A stretch of DNA of 64,000 nucleotides, taken from assembly GCA_018907035.1 (NCBI GenBank), contig JACCIC010000280.1, positions 62,001 through 126,000 on the forward strand. Reading direction: 5' to 3'. A model generated the notes under the pieces. The model saw only the letters and a program-made list of their open reading frames with translations, was not told where the DNA came from and made no database searches. Position 1 is the stretch's first letter. Every line of letters begins with the position of its first letter. The position numbers and the translations under genes were made by a program. Positions 44,455-54,541 of this stretch are shown piece after piece. This stretch comes from Sycobia sp. Sy_11 (Eukaryota > Arthropoda > Insecta > Hymenoptera > Epichrysomallidae).

Positions 44455-46190
44455 TCTTTCAGAAACATAATCGAACAGGGACTAGAAGTTTACTTGAATA
44501 CTGAAATAATAGATATTCTGTATCTGCGAGCTAAAATTTTTTAGAGATTATAGGGGAAGACGAAGTGCCACTTGGGATAATAATTTGAGTAACTGAGAGA
44601 TTTAATCGAATAATAGAAAACAATACAAGAAATATTATCCACCTATTATGTACGAGTCAGGTTTACCAGGAAACTATTGGGACTTAGCAGTTAAGACTGC
44701 AGTATATATTTACAACAGATCGCCTCATAAAACGATAGAATATAAAATATCATTAAAATAACACCATCTACAAAGTAGAAAATTGAAGCGAATCGGTGAA
44801 TAAAATGTGGTTGCGTAGCAGGTATTTCGTAACCAGCGAGGCGTAGACAAGAAATTCGGTACATCAGGAGCTAGAGGTCTCCTAGCATGATACAGAATAA
44901 TCGGATATAATATCTACGTGTCTAAAGAAAATAAATTGTATGAATTGAGAGATGTTATATTTTTGAAAAATGTTTTATCTTAAGACTATTTCGACCGCGA
45001 TGATAAAGTAAGTTTTAATGTACCGGAACAGGAAGGTGATCATGTCATTGAAAACGAGTCTAATCACGTTGAGAATATTCAGGATACTCGAATTACTAGA
45101 GGAATGCCGAAAAAAGTAATCATCAGGTTTTATACACGTTAAATTCGGAAGAAAATAAAGACCAATTAGACATCAAATGTCACGTGGTCTTGGAAAAATT
45201 AACAGAAATACTTAAACGTATAGAGAGGTCACAAATCTATGGATAGTAACCGAAATTAATTCGTGGATACTAAAGAATGTTTTTATAGAAGCCTTTTTTA
45301 TCAGAAATAAATGACTCTATATCTTAGACTGTATTAAAAACTACCATTTAAAACTAGACTTGTAATTAGGGCTACAAAGAGCAATAGTTCGAATATATAC
45401 GAAGCCTATAAGCCAGTATCGAAACTTATAGATTATAGCTATATTCTTGTATCTCAATGACTTCCTCTTGATTGGACCCAATGAACAAGAGATAGATAAA
45501 ATAATAGAGAGATTATCTAGGGAATACCAAACCCAACAATTCAAATAAACAAAAGAATATCTCAAACTGAGCTTAGATAGAAATACGAACAATAGAATTA
45601 TGAAAGTTACTGAAACCATGTTTATAGATAACATGATGAAGTGATTCGGTTTTGAACAGACGAAAAACATACTCGTAGATACACACGTAGCGGCATCAGA
45701 TGCTACAGAACAGAAAAGAACGAATATAGAGCACGGCATGCAATTGATTAAACAAATTCCTAATACACTATACCACCACACAATAGGATCATTCTCGTAT
45801 TTAGCCAATTCTACTAGACTGAATATTTCGTTCGCCGTAAATGCTCTCAACAGACACCAAATATAACCAACCGTGCATGAATTGAAAATCCTGAAACGGG
45901 TATTTCAATTTTTAGTAGGAACATGAGAGTTAGACATTATCTTTAGCGCTAAGGTTAAAAAGTTAACTGTGTATTTGGACGTTAGTCTCTTAAACAGTAG
46001 AGGCTCGTTACCGACTCGTCGTTATGCAATTAAACTATATGGAGATTCAGTGGATTGAAAAACTCTGAAACAATGCAGTATTATTCTATCTACATGTCAG
46101 GCCGCGTGCGTTGCAATGAGTAAAACTTGTTAAGAAATAATCATGTTACACAATTCAATTAAAAGTATCTTATGAATGTTTATATATTCA
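44455..46190 (+). pseudogene. Ty1/copia retrotransposon pol remnant
   Basis: Plus-strand pieces in several frames: integrase C-terminal part ([36 protein letters not shown] near 44650-44755) and a linker VPEQEGDHVIENESNHVENI near 45020. RT/RNase H pieces run from 45390 to 46150 (LLIGPNEQEIDKIIERLSRE, HHTIGSFSYLANSTRLNISF, AVNALNRH, VFQFLVGT, LYGDSVDWKTLKQCS, LSTCQAACVAMSKTC). The order integrase before RT and these motifs are diagnostic of Ty1/copia. Many stops are present and no LTR was recognised. The 169-codon open frame on the opposite strand (45850-45341) is an artefact. Confidence 0.8.
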
Positions 46191-46374
46191 CGTGTCTTAT
46201 ATTATAACAATTTCGTTGCAAATTCATGCATTAAAAGGTTGGTATAATTTTAAGCGTTCGCGTCGTTATTATAATATTATAATTTGCGTCTTTGTGCACG
46301 CCGAATGTGCCCGCCATCTTTTTCCATCTTACGACATTCCCTACCCCCTTACCAAACGCGAAGTTGGCTTGTAG

Positions 46375-46431
<57 letters not shown>

Positions 46432-48307
46432 AAGAGAGAGAGAGAGCGTGCGCTTGGATGTCTCCGCGCTCGCTCGGTTTTGTTTTCTTTGTCTACGCAC
46501 AGACTTCGCCAATTTCAAGCTGCAATTTTTTTTTGCATATTAGATATTATGTATGAAAATGATATCATACGCATATACTTCTCGTCGTATTATATATTCA
46601 GCTCACCTAAAGCCGTGAATGTTTTTTACAAGCAATCAAAGCTAATGAAAGCTATTTCACGAAGATTTAACTTATAAAAAAAGCAATAACAACAAGTTCA
46701 GCAGAATCCAAAAACTCCCTAGAAAGAACATGACACTCCAGAACTATATGGAAAAACAGCAGTATGTTTTTATTTGAAGGAAAATTAGGCATTTCTGAAT
46801 CGGCCTACAACTCGTAAAATTCTTGAAAGTCAACCAATACGAGTGAGCTAACGAACTGGTTGTAGTGATGGAAATGAGTGACCCTGCGTGAGAGTAATAA
46901 GGTCTTGCTGAAAATAATTGAGTTGATTTGATCTAACATTCTTGAACTTTTTATATCCAAAATGAGACATATGCTTCCTTGAGATTGTTCCGATAAATTT
47001 GATGTAGAGCGATGTCATGTTAAAAAATTGTCGATGTTATACTCAAAAATAAGAGTTTTTAAATGGAAATTTATGAATAGTCCTTGAGCGATGAAGTTTC
47101 TTGCGTTTTCTTTACGGATTATAAATATTGAGATCCATCCATCATAGAGATTAAAGTTTTCAAAAATTACACTTCTGTAGCTATAGTTTTAACCTAGTAA
47201 CAAAATCGTCGAATGATATAGGTATACGCTATAACTTTTAGATGTATTTTTTAACAATTTTGTGCTTACACAGTACCATTTTACTAAAGTAAACCTGCTC
47301 TACTAACACAATTGCTCTAATCATTTCAGTTAGATGAGTATGGTCAGCGAAATATTTTATATTTCCACAACATACGTTCATCTCTTGTCCTCTGCAAGTT
47401 GTAAGCCTGTTTGAACAGTCAGGGACGTAATAGATTTCTTCAGGATGTTTACCAGCACTATTGACAGAGGTATCTACATTTCGTATCTCCCAAGGTCTGA
47501 CATGACTAATTCAACATCATCGAAGTTAAGTACCTAAAGTGGAGAAAAAAAGGAGAATATTGCTTGCAAGATGAGAAGCCGAGCTGTCTATCATCATCGC
47601 CGTGCGCTGCATAAACCAGGTCTTGTTCGAGTCCTTCCTCGAGGTTTCAATTCTAGTGATCAAGGATTAGTAAAGACAATACCATGGGGTCAAAGAATAT
47701 CTTGAGGAAGTTAAGTTCAAAAGGTCTCTGTAAATGCAACAATCGGTTTGCTGCTGTGATAACTGTTACACAACGGAAAGGCCAGAAAACGCTCCTCCTT
47801 TATATAGGAGCCTCGAGATACTACCCCTAGGAAGTCTTCAAGACATTATTAATTTAGCATATAACACAATAACTCCAACAGTAAACTAAGCAGTCTGACC
47901 TTGCAGTCAATGGGCCGGCTACATCATATGACACCCATAATTGTTTTAGCTTCGGGTTTTCAAAATAAATCTATTTTTCATCCCCTGAACAATTCAATAC
48001 AGGAAGGATTTGCTTTAGAACTGCTGAATCAGTATTTTAGAAAAGGTTTTTTACTTCAGCTGCAAGGTACAGAACGAGAAAAATGTATTATATATATATA
48101 TGATTCTGTCAAATCAGTTATGATGCACTGTATTTTTGTATTTGATGTGTACCATGAGACCTCAGTTTACAGCTTTTAACTCTGAGATGAAAATGATTAT
48201 TATTTATCAATTTCTCGAAATATATTAAATGTTAGAAAAATATTGTACAAATACTTATAAATATGTTAGAATAAAGAAATCTAATATAATTCTAAATGAA
48301 TACATAC
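46191..48307. other. End of the giant APC1 intron, few recognisable features
   Basis: Contains a GA microsatellite at 46377-46446 with a GC-rich shoulder. 46500-47900 is a mixed-composition stretch that may be a very old element; short frames such as PLYRSLEILPLGSLQDIINL near 47800 cannot be assigned. A 92-codon frame at 47901-48179 is unidentified. Confidence 0.35.
46377..46446. repeat. (GA)n microsatellite
   Basis: About 70 bases of GA dinucleotides with a few interruptions. Confidence 0.95.
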
Positions 48308-48566
48308 CAGTTAGGCAGAGCTGTGGTATTGTTAACTGTTCAGTATTAATAGGCATACAAGTTCTTAATGTAAACATTCCTCTTCCTATTGGTAATGCCA
48401 TTGTTCTTGTACACAAAGCATATAAAAATTTTTCTTGTTCCTCAATAAATTCATGATCACTTACATCTGGCCTTTGAATTATAGAAATTTTGACAGGCTC
48501 GGATGAATTCAATAATTTTCGAGCTTCTCTGACTCTGTGATCTGTATTAAATCTTAATTGAAAAAT
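48308..48566 (-). CDS. APC1: APC1 exon, anaphase-promoting complex subunit 1
   Basis: First visible (most 5') APC1 exon: 259 bases, starting phase 0 and ending phase 1. It encodes IFQLRFNTDHRVREARKLLN, then SIIQRPDVSDHEFIEEQEKF, LCTRTMALPIGRGMFTLRTC and PINTEQLTIPQLCLTG, a highly conserved block just before the PC repeats. The acceptor is a long T tract then GTAG before ATT-TTT-CAA. The donor is CTAACTG/GTATGT. Joining it to the exon at 13664 across a 34.6-kb intron restores the LTG-KAPPR sequence expected for the family. No upstream exon could be found between here and the window end, so the preceding intron exceeds 15 kb. Confidence 0.94.
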
Positions 48567-49079
48567 CTACAAAAAAAAAATTAAGATAGAAATTGAATAT
48601 CGATATGTAGTTTTTAAATGACTTAGTATTTGACATAATTGGAATTACAACACCGAAATTTACTGAATAAATGTTAAAAAACAATTTTTTACAATGTCCT
48701 TGAATTTTGTAATAGTGTGAACGCACTAGTAAGCAAAAGAATTCTTCATGAGTATCAGACAAAAAGTAATGATCATTTACGAACAGAAAATCATCAAGGA
48801 GATATGTATTATAAATTTAAACTGGACAATAATCTGCAGTAAGAAAAAATTGAAAAAATTAAAACTAATGAAAATATAAATAATTGCAGAACTTGCCTTA
48901 GATTGACAATTAGAAGAAGTGAAAATTAATGAAATCCGTAATTATGAAAAAAAAAATTTATCGCACTATTAATGAAAAAGCTTCTACAAAAAGATTTACT
49001 GAAAATTGTAGGACTTATTAGATTAGGTCATGCTTCAGAAACATATATCAAAAGGTATCAACAGTTTTTCTAGACATAA
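48567..49079. other. AT-rich APC1 intron, nothing recognised
   Basis: Starts with the A/T-rich polypyrimidine tract (minus strand) of the APC1 acceptor. Nothing else is supported. Confidence 0.4.
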
Positions 49080-49620
49080 TTACGTTTAACAATTTCAATA
49101 CAGATGATTTTATATCAAAACTTGTGAAGCTGCATTGTTTCAAAATATCCAAAATTCCGCTTTGGATAACAGAAAACAAACGCCTTAGATGCCTACACGA
49201 TGGGAAATGTTATTTAATTTTCTTATCAGAATGAAAATTTATAGTAGTTTTGATAGATAATAATTCTAGATGGAGTTCGGCTAATTAAATTAAAAATTGA
49301 AGTCGTCCTATGTATTCATATTTTCGTAAAGAGCCTGAGAAACGATATTCAAAAAAACAAAATTCTTTTATTCAAGACTTTTAGAATTTCCGCAAGAGTC
49401 CTTATAGTCGTTTCATGGGTGAAATAGATTTACATAACGAAGATTTTAATAAAGTTTTGCTCAACATGCGTTAAAAAACGGACATCGGTGGTTTTGATTC
49501 CATTAATTGATACTGCAATCGTAAACTGAGTAGTTATTTTCAATATCTATTGAAATAATAAAAAATATTGGAATGAAACTAAAGATTATGTGGTTTCACT
49601 ACATATACATACAAAATGGT
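49080..49620 (+). pseudogene. piggyBac-like transposase remnant
   Basis: Broken plus-strand frame: DFISKLVKLHCFKISKIPLW, VLIDNNSRWSS, EPEKRYSKKQNSFIQDF, then SPYSRFMGEIDLHNEDFNKV. The order (DN-K/R then kRY-K-k then Y-x-FMG-(V/I)DLH-) matches the C-terminal half of piggyBac-family transposases, where YN-xMGGVDLxD is the best-known signature. Several stops are present. Ends are approximate and no terminal repeats are seen. The call depends on short motifs only. Confidence 0.45.
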
Positions 49621-49646
49621 CAGGTGAAAATAATAAAATAGGAAAC

Positions 49647-49650
49647 AATA
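49647..49650. repeat. Target-site duplication AATA (left copy)
   Basis: AATA precedes the left LTR and the same AATA follows the right LTR at 59645-59648. Confidence 0.8.
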
Positions 49651-50057
49651 TGTAACGTTCCTATCCCCCTCGGGATAGCCTACGCGGCATCTTCCCAGGG
49701 TAGTTTTGAGAGGGGAGGAAGTTTTTCAGGATTGGACGGCGGTTTCAGGAAAATAATATTACACGAACACAGTATATAATTTTTTATAACAAAAAATATA
49801 AATTTATTTGCGAAAAATAAATCAGCTCCTCTATCTACAGGATTCTGAAACAAATCAATATAAACACAAAAAATAATTAATAATGGTAAACTATAGCTAG
49901 ATCTATATATTTATTTGTATAAATTTTGCGCTATTTTCCGCAATGCCTCTAATATTCGGCGCTAGTTACCGCATGAATACCCGGTGTTATTTTCCACCCG
50001 GGGATTTAATGAACCGAGACAGATTGATTTGAAATGGAATAAAAAATAAGGAAAAAA

Positions 50058-50340
50058 CTTAACTCCGTTGGTCTTTTGAGGAGCGCCTCGCAACCAGGAT
50101 CACGTTTACTTAAGGATAGGTAAAGTTATTAGCCGTCTGTCTTTTGAGGAGCGCCTCGCAACAGAGATCAAGCTAATAACTTCGGAGAAATTGGTAAATG
50201 TAAGGATAAGTAAACTGCTGGTCTTTTGAGGAGCGCCTCCCAACCAGGATCACGTTTACTTAGGAAAGGTAAATTATTAACCGTCTGTCTTTTGAGGAGC
50301 GCCTCGCAACAGAGATCAAGTTAATAATTTCGGAGAGTAA
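50058..50340. repeat. Four tandem three-helix hairpin units in the LTR
   Basis: Each unit has an inner GAGG/CCTC helix closing AGCG, a middle helix CTGGT/ACCAG or TCTGT/ACAGA, and an outer helix whose sequence differs from unit to unit (for example AGTTATTAG/CTAATAACT and AAATTATTAAC/GTTAATAATTT). The first unit here has mismatched outer arms, CTTAACTC with GTTTACTT. This is explained by deletion between two units that are both intact in the other LTR. Confidence 0.85.
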
Positions 50341-51029
50341 AAAAGTCAGGATTAAATCGAGCTCTGGAAAAGGTTTTAGCTCCGGGAGGAGTTCGTGTGA
50401 AACAACTTCGGGGCAGTTGGTTCACCGGGCGAACTGCCGATTTTGCCTTTTGTGGGCCCTTTTATAGTAAAATAATCGGATAATTCCGTCGCCGCTCGTT
50501 TAATTTCGGACGAGGAGCCGAATTATAATAATTATATTAATAATAATAATTATAATAATAACAATAATAATCAATAATAATTATAATATTCAATAATAAT
50601 TATAACAATTATTATTTTATATTTCGTTATTATTTGCAGCCGGTGTGCTGCGCACAATAATAATACACATATACACAAGTTTAAATATTTATATACATAT
50701 ATTTATACATTATGCGTACATTAAATCATTTGTTTTAGTTAATTTAATTAAATACAGCGGGTGCATTCGTTTTCGGACACCCGTTGTATATGCTGGTATT
50801 CGCGCGTTCGCTACATTCGTTGCGGCTCAGGCTGCTCAGTGAGAGCGTGTAATAGTGTGCGTGCGGCATGTATTAGAGGGGATAGCGGCCACCGGTCTAA
50901 TACATTGAACGCACGCTCTCTTGCCGCGCGCAGTGTATCCCCTCTACGGCATACGCTGTACTTAACTTAGTGGTAGAGAGAGAGACTAGATATCGCGTTC
51001 TCTCTCTACTTGTTCGAGTTTCGGCAGTT

Positions 51030-51059
51030 GCGACGACTACCTTCTTCAGTAGTCGTCGC
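51030..51059. repeat. Perfect 11-bp inverted repeat in the LTR
   Basis: GCGACGACTAC, an eight-base spacer CTTCTTCA, then GTAGTCGTCGC. It is conserved in the other LTR at 59361-59390. Confidence 0.9.
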
Positions 51060-51313
51060 GACCTTTGCCCGGTTTTCGGTGTTTATTCGGTGTATACGCG
51101 AGTCTTAATTTAATAATTATAGAAATAATATATTTAATATATTATTTCTAATGATATTCGATATTCTTTCTTGTGAAGTTTATACATCTAATTCCGTGTA
51201 TGTATTGTAAGATACATCCACCAAATTAGATGTAATACTATCTTAAATTTTAACGCGTATAATAAATCCTTTGTTCGAAGTAAATTTGCGCGGCCATGTT
51301 TTTGGCCGTCGCA

Positions 51314-51335
51314 TCTCCCTCCTTTTTCGGGAGCG
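51314..51335 (-). promoter_or_regulatory. Polypurine tract
   Basis: In element sense, AAAAAGGAGGGAGA directly abuts the TG of the 3' LTR. This is the usual primer for plus-strand DNA synthesis. Confidence 0.85.
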
Positions 51336-51663
51336 CGGCGCGTGTGTATAGTGTATAATTTTATCTTGAAAAATATAAAAGAGCAGGATCTCTTTACAAA
51401 AAAAATCATTACAATTTCGCAAATGCTTATTGAAGTCAAAGAAAAAATATATTGTATATGATTGCAAAAGGACACGGCGTGCGAGCTTAACTCGAACAAG
51501 TAATATAAGGATTTACTCGAGAGTGTTGCAATGTAATATATATATATATATATAGTGAAGTGCGGGGTATCGAAATATATTTATTTCGTATATATTATTG
51601 CAGTTTGTACTGTTCGTAATTTTATAAATCAATAATATTATGTGTATATAAAAAAAATGTGTC

Positions 51664-52260
51664 TTAAAAAAATAAATAATGTGTGTGTTTTAAAAATAAA
51701 AGTGTAAATATACAGATTTTTTTCTCGAAGCATGTGACACATCTCACATGCCCCGTTTTTGCATCCATCCGCATGTGGAACCGCCGGTTCCCGATGCGCT
51801 GACGATGCCGCACGGCTCCCAGACGGAAAAATAACGTGGCCTCCTCGTCGTAGACGAAGGCACGCCAGGGGCGCGCGTCGTCCGTCGGGGCCGAACCGTG
51901 TGGTTTATATTCAGGAGCCGGTAACGACGGCATCCCCAGCGGAACGGCCTACTCAGCTGGCAGCAGTGGTGGCGCAGGTCGTGATGGCCCGGGTGTTCGT
52001 GCATTACTCGGCAGGGCGGGCTGCTCGCCGACGGCTGGAGGCACGTCCGCCTCGCTGACCCGTGGTGTCGTCGGGACGGCTGCAGGTTTCGGCCCGACGT
52101 GTGTTACGATGGACGAGCATCGGCCTTCCACCTGCAGACGAGGCGGTCGTGCTGGTGGTACGACCAAACGCGGACGTACCGGTATTCTTAAAATATTATT
52201 TAACTCCTGCTCTGCGACGAGTAGGTCGCGCTGCGCCCGGGTGAGTAAATTTTTATACAT
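51664..52260 (-). CDS. ORF4, Pro-rich accessory ORF with one in-frame amber stop
   Basis: Starts ATG at 52260 (MYKNLLTRAQRDLLVAEQEL), continues through a Pro/Arg-rich stretch to PPLLPAE and a TAG at 51951-51949. It then continues in the same frame as AVPLGMPSLPAPEYKPHGSA, ARPWRAFVYDEEATLFFRLG, RRFHMRMDAKTGHVRC to a TAA at about 51664. Without the amber it would be about 198 residues: a coiled-coil-like N-terminus, a disordered middle and a compact C-terminal part with CVTC. No family is recognised. It sits about 490 bases after ORF3, in the place of an env gene. The GC-rich DNA also gives open frames on the other strand, so coding sense is inferred from the element's direction and from the frame continuing past the stop. 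Confidence 0.5.
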
Positions 52261-52750
52261 AGTGTTCGCTAGTAACTATTAACGAGTACTGAACAATAAT
52301 TTTAAATTCAATTTTAAATTTTAAATTATTATTCAGTTTAGAATTTTTATTTAACCTTTCTCGGGTTAAATTTTATTTTTCTCGAGAGGGCATCAACCCT
52401 TGTTCGTTCTTAATATATAAACACTTGTTCCATAAATATAAATGATTAAATTTTTTTTTTTTTTTTTTTTTTTTCATTTAAATATAAATGCTTTTATTTC
52501 GGTTAAAATTATTTATTTATTTATTTATTTTTTTTTTTTTAATTTTTTTTTTTGATCATTGAAGTAAAAAAAATATTTTTTTTTTTTTTTTTCTATATTT
52601 ATATTTTTTTTATCATTTATATCAAATTTTCCTAATTTTAAAAATGCGATATAATTAAATTTCAACGGGTTATAATTTAACATAATTAAATTTTCACAGC
52701 TAATATTTCTAATTTAATTGAATTTTAATATAATATAATTTCTTACAGTC
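52261..52750. other. AT-rich spacer between ORF3 and ORF4 with T/A homopolymers
   Basis: Long poly-T runs (plus strand) near 52450-52600. In element sense, AAGACT/GTAAGA at its start resembles a splice donor. In the opposite sense it is bounded by GTGAGT and TTACAG. No frame crosses it. Confidence 0.5.
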
Positions 52751-53269
52751 TTATTCGCTGTCGTTGCTGGGATCTGCAGAGTCGGTGGCGGTGTAAATAC
52801 CCTCGTCTTCTAATCTGGCGGCAACTCTCCTGGCGGCTCTTCGATGTAGTCGCCTATTTTCTCGGCGACGTTCCTGGGCTGCTGGACTTCTTTGGTTCCA
52901 TAGAATGCGAAATCCGATCTTGTTGATTTCTGCCATACCAAAAATGATGTCCACGGGCTGGTCTGGGATTATGGCGAAATTACTAATTCTTTTTTTTTCT
53001 TTACAGGTGTACTCCACCTCTAGCGTATATGTAGACACAACGGTGACAGGATCAATGGTGTATAACGGGTCCCGGTTAAGATGGAGAACCGCTTCCCCGT
53101 ATACACGCCGAGCACCACGTCGCTCAAGTATCCTGCCGATTTCTGCTGAAGCCGTGGTCATCAGTGTCCCAGTGTTAATTAGTGCATGGAATGGCAGTCC
53201 ATAACACTTGATAGGAACACTGAGTTCCAGGAATTGACGGCAGAGTTCTTGTTCGACGGGGTGCTGCAT
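52751..53269 (-). CDS. ORF3, retropepsin-like protein with Asp-to-Asn active site
   Basis: 172 codons, uninterrupted, beginning ATG 45 bases after the integrase stop. Residues about 14-45 (LELSVPIKCYGLPFHALINT, then GTLMTTASAEIGRILERRG) match the core of retroviral-type aspartic proteases, in which a strand pair precedes the D-T/S-G triad. Here the triad is N-T-G at about residues 32-34. FAIIPDQPVDIIFGMAEINK at about 98-117 corresponds to the second hydrophobic-hydrophobic-Gly element (LLGM in this element's own protease). A highly basic tail (RRRENRRLHRRAARRVAARL) and an acidic end follow. I infer a catalytically dead protease homologue, perhaps reused for binding nucleic acid or as a protease partner. 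It is distinct in sequence from the element's own protease. It could also be a decayed duplicate, but the frame is clean. Confidence 0.6.
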   Translation of the reverse strand: MQHPVEQELCRQFLELSVPIKCYGLPFHALINTGTLMTTASAEIGRILERRGARRVYGEAVLHLNRDPLYTIDPVTVVSTYTLEVEYTCKEKKRISNFAIIPDQPVDIIFGMAEINKIGFRILWNQRSPAAQERRRENRRLHRRAARRVAARLEDEGIYTATDSADPSNDSE

Positions 53270-53314
53270 TTTGACTGTACACTTGGGCCTCTGGTCGGCC
53301 CTTATATAGTGAAT

Positions 53315-54541
53315 TCACGGTGATATCTTATCTAGATTGTTATATCTTTTACGTAGATCCTTGATATGAATATGTTTAATAATTTGACCTTTATTATCTT
53401 TCAGGTCGTATATAACTGGCGATACCTTCCTGAAAATAGCATACGGACCCAGATATTTTGGAGCTAATTTTGCGTTAAACGCGTCTAATTTATTAGATAA
53501 TTCGTGTGAACGTTTATATACATAATCGCCGATTTCCGGGTTCCATTTTCCACGGTTTTGATCATAGTAATGTTTTTGTTTTTGGAAGCTCCGAGCTAAT
53601 TGACTTTGTACAAGTTCTATTGTCTCTTGTATTTTTTTTATCCGATTCTCGGCTGTAATATTACAAGTTTGAACAAATTTTTGGACAAGAGACCCGGGTG
53701 CTCTTAATTCTCTTCTAAAATTTATGTAAGCGGGTGTAAATCCCGTTGTTTTGGATGTAGCGGTATTATATGCGAATTGTAGCTCGTGCAAATAGCAATC
53801 CCATGTTCGATGATTTTTCTCTATGTATTGAGAAATCATGGTTTTTATTACTTTATTTGCTCGCTCTACTGGATTACACTGCGGCGTATACGGTGGTATT
53901 TTTCTGTGAGTTATTCCAGATTTTGACAGCATTTCCGTAAATTCTTTTGACACGAATTGTCGTCCATTATCGGAAATTATAATTTTCGGGCATCCAAAAC
54001 GTAGAATGACTTGCTGTTTAACTGCCAGCGTTATAGCCTCGGCAGTCGCTTTCTGTAAAGGTTTTAATTCTACCCATTTTATTAATTTATCTTGCATGAC
54101 TAACAGCCAGGTGTTCAATCTTGATGAGCTTGGGAGTGGTCCGATAAGATCAACGGCCACGATATCCCAAGGCTGTTCGACTAACGTCGCATGCAATTTT
54201 CCAGCCGGTGATTGTTGTTGAGATTTAAATTGATGACAATTCTCGCAGTTTCTTATATGGTTTGTTGTCATCCGGAGCATTCCAGGCCAGTAATAACTTT
54301 TGGATATCTTCACAAGAGTTTTCGAGATTCCTAGGTGACCGGCAGTAGGATCGTTATGTACTTCGTTTAGTACTCTATGTTGCTCGGATTTCGGTACACA
54401 GATCTTCCATTGCAAATTTTCACTCGTATCATTAAAGTCTAATGTGTGTAAAATATGCTTATATAATCTGCCATTAATGATACAAAAATCGGGGTAGTTT
54501 TCAGGATCACTCTCCACATTTTGTATATTTTTTCGTACCAA
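53315..54541 (-). pseudogene. Gypsy integrase (frameshifted from RT)
   Basis: An open frame of 408 codons in element sense. The zinc-binding domain is VLNEVHNDPTAGHLGISKTL with CENCHQF. The catalytic core has WDIVAVDLIGPL (Asp), IIISDNGRQFVSKEF (Asp) and NPVERANKVIKTMI (Glu). The C-terminal GPY/F-type module is KYLGPYAIFRKV. All catalytic residues are present. It is separated from RNase H by a one-base change in an A-run near 54530: the RT frame reads into YKMWRVILKT while the integrase frame begins KNIQNVESDPENYPD. Normally translated only as part of Gag-Pol, it cannot be made from this copy. Confidence 0.93.

Larger units (their letters stand above)
49651..51313 (-). repeat. 3' LTR of the gypsy element
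   Basis: 1,663 bases. In element sense it starts TGCGACGGCC and ends CGTTACA, i.e. TG...CA. It is a near-identical partner of 57905-59644, shorter by one hairpin unit. Contains tandem three-helix hairpins (50058-50340) and a dense block of inverted repeats (50840-51060). The short frames inside are duplicated in both LTRs and are not considered genes. Confidence 0.95.

Noticed and set aside
45341..45850. 169-codon minus-strand open frame
   Set aside because: It is the complement of the Ty1/copia RT/RNase H remnant read on the plus strand, whose motifs are recognisable; the minus reading is not.
46231..46556. Frames with Arg-Glu or Ser-Leu repeats
   Set aside because: They translate the (GA)n microsatellite at 46377-46446.
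48567..48762. Extension of the APC1 exon upstream of 48566
   Set aside because: The T-rich tract and GTAG acceptor at 48567-48570 and loss of APC1 similarity beyond it show this is intron.
50645..50970. Short plus-strand frames (65 and 69 codons) present twice, also at 58974-59299
   Set aside because: They are duplicated only because they lie in the two LTRs; they run antisense to the element and match no protein.
51744..52244. Plus-strand open frames across the ORF4 region, bounded by GTGAGT and TTACAG signals
   Set aside because: GC-rich DNA opens several frames by chance, and every other gene of the element is on the minus strand. The neat plus-strand splice-like signals at 52241 and 52748 are noted but have no recognisable coding partner.
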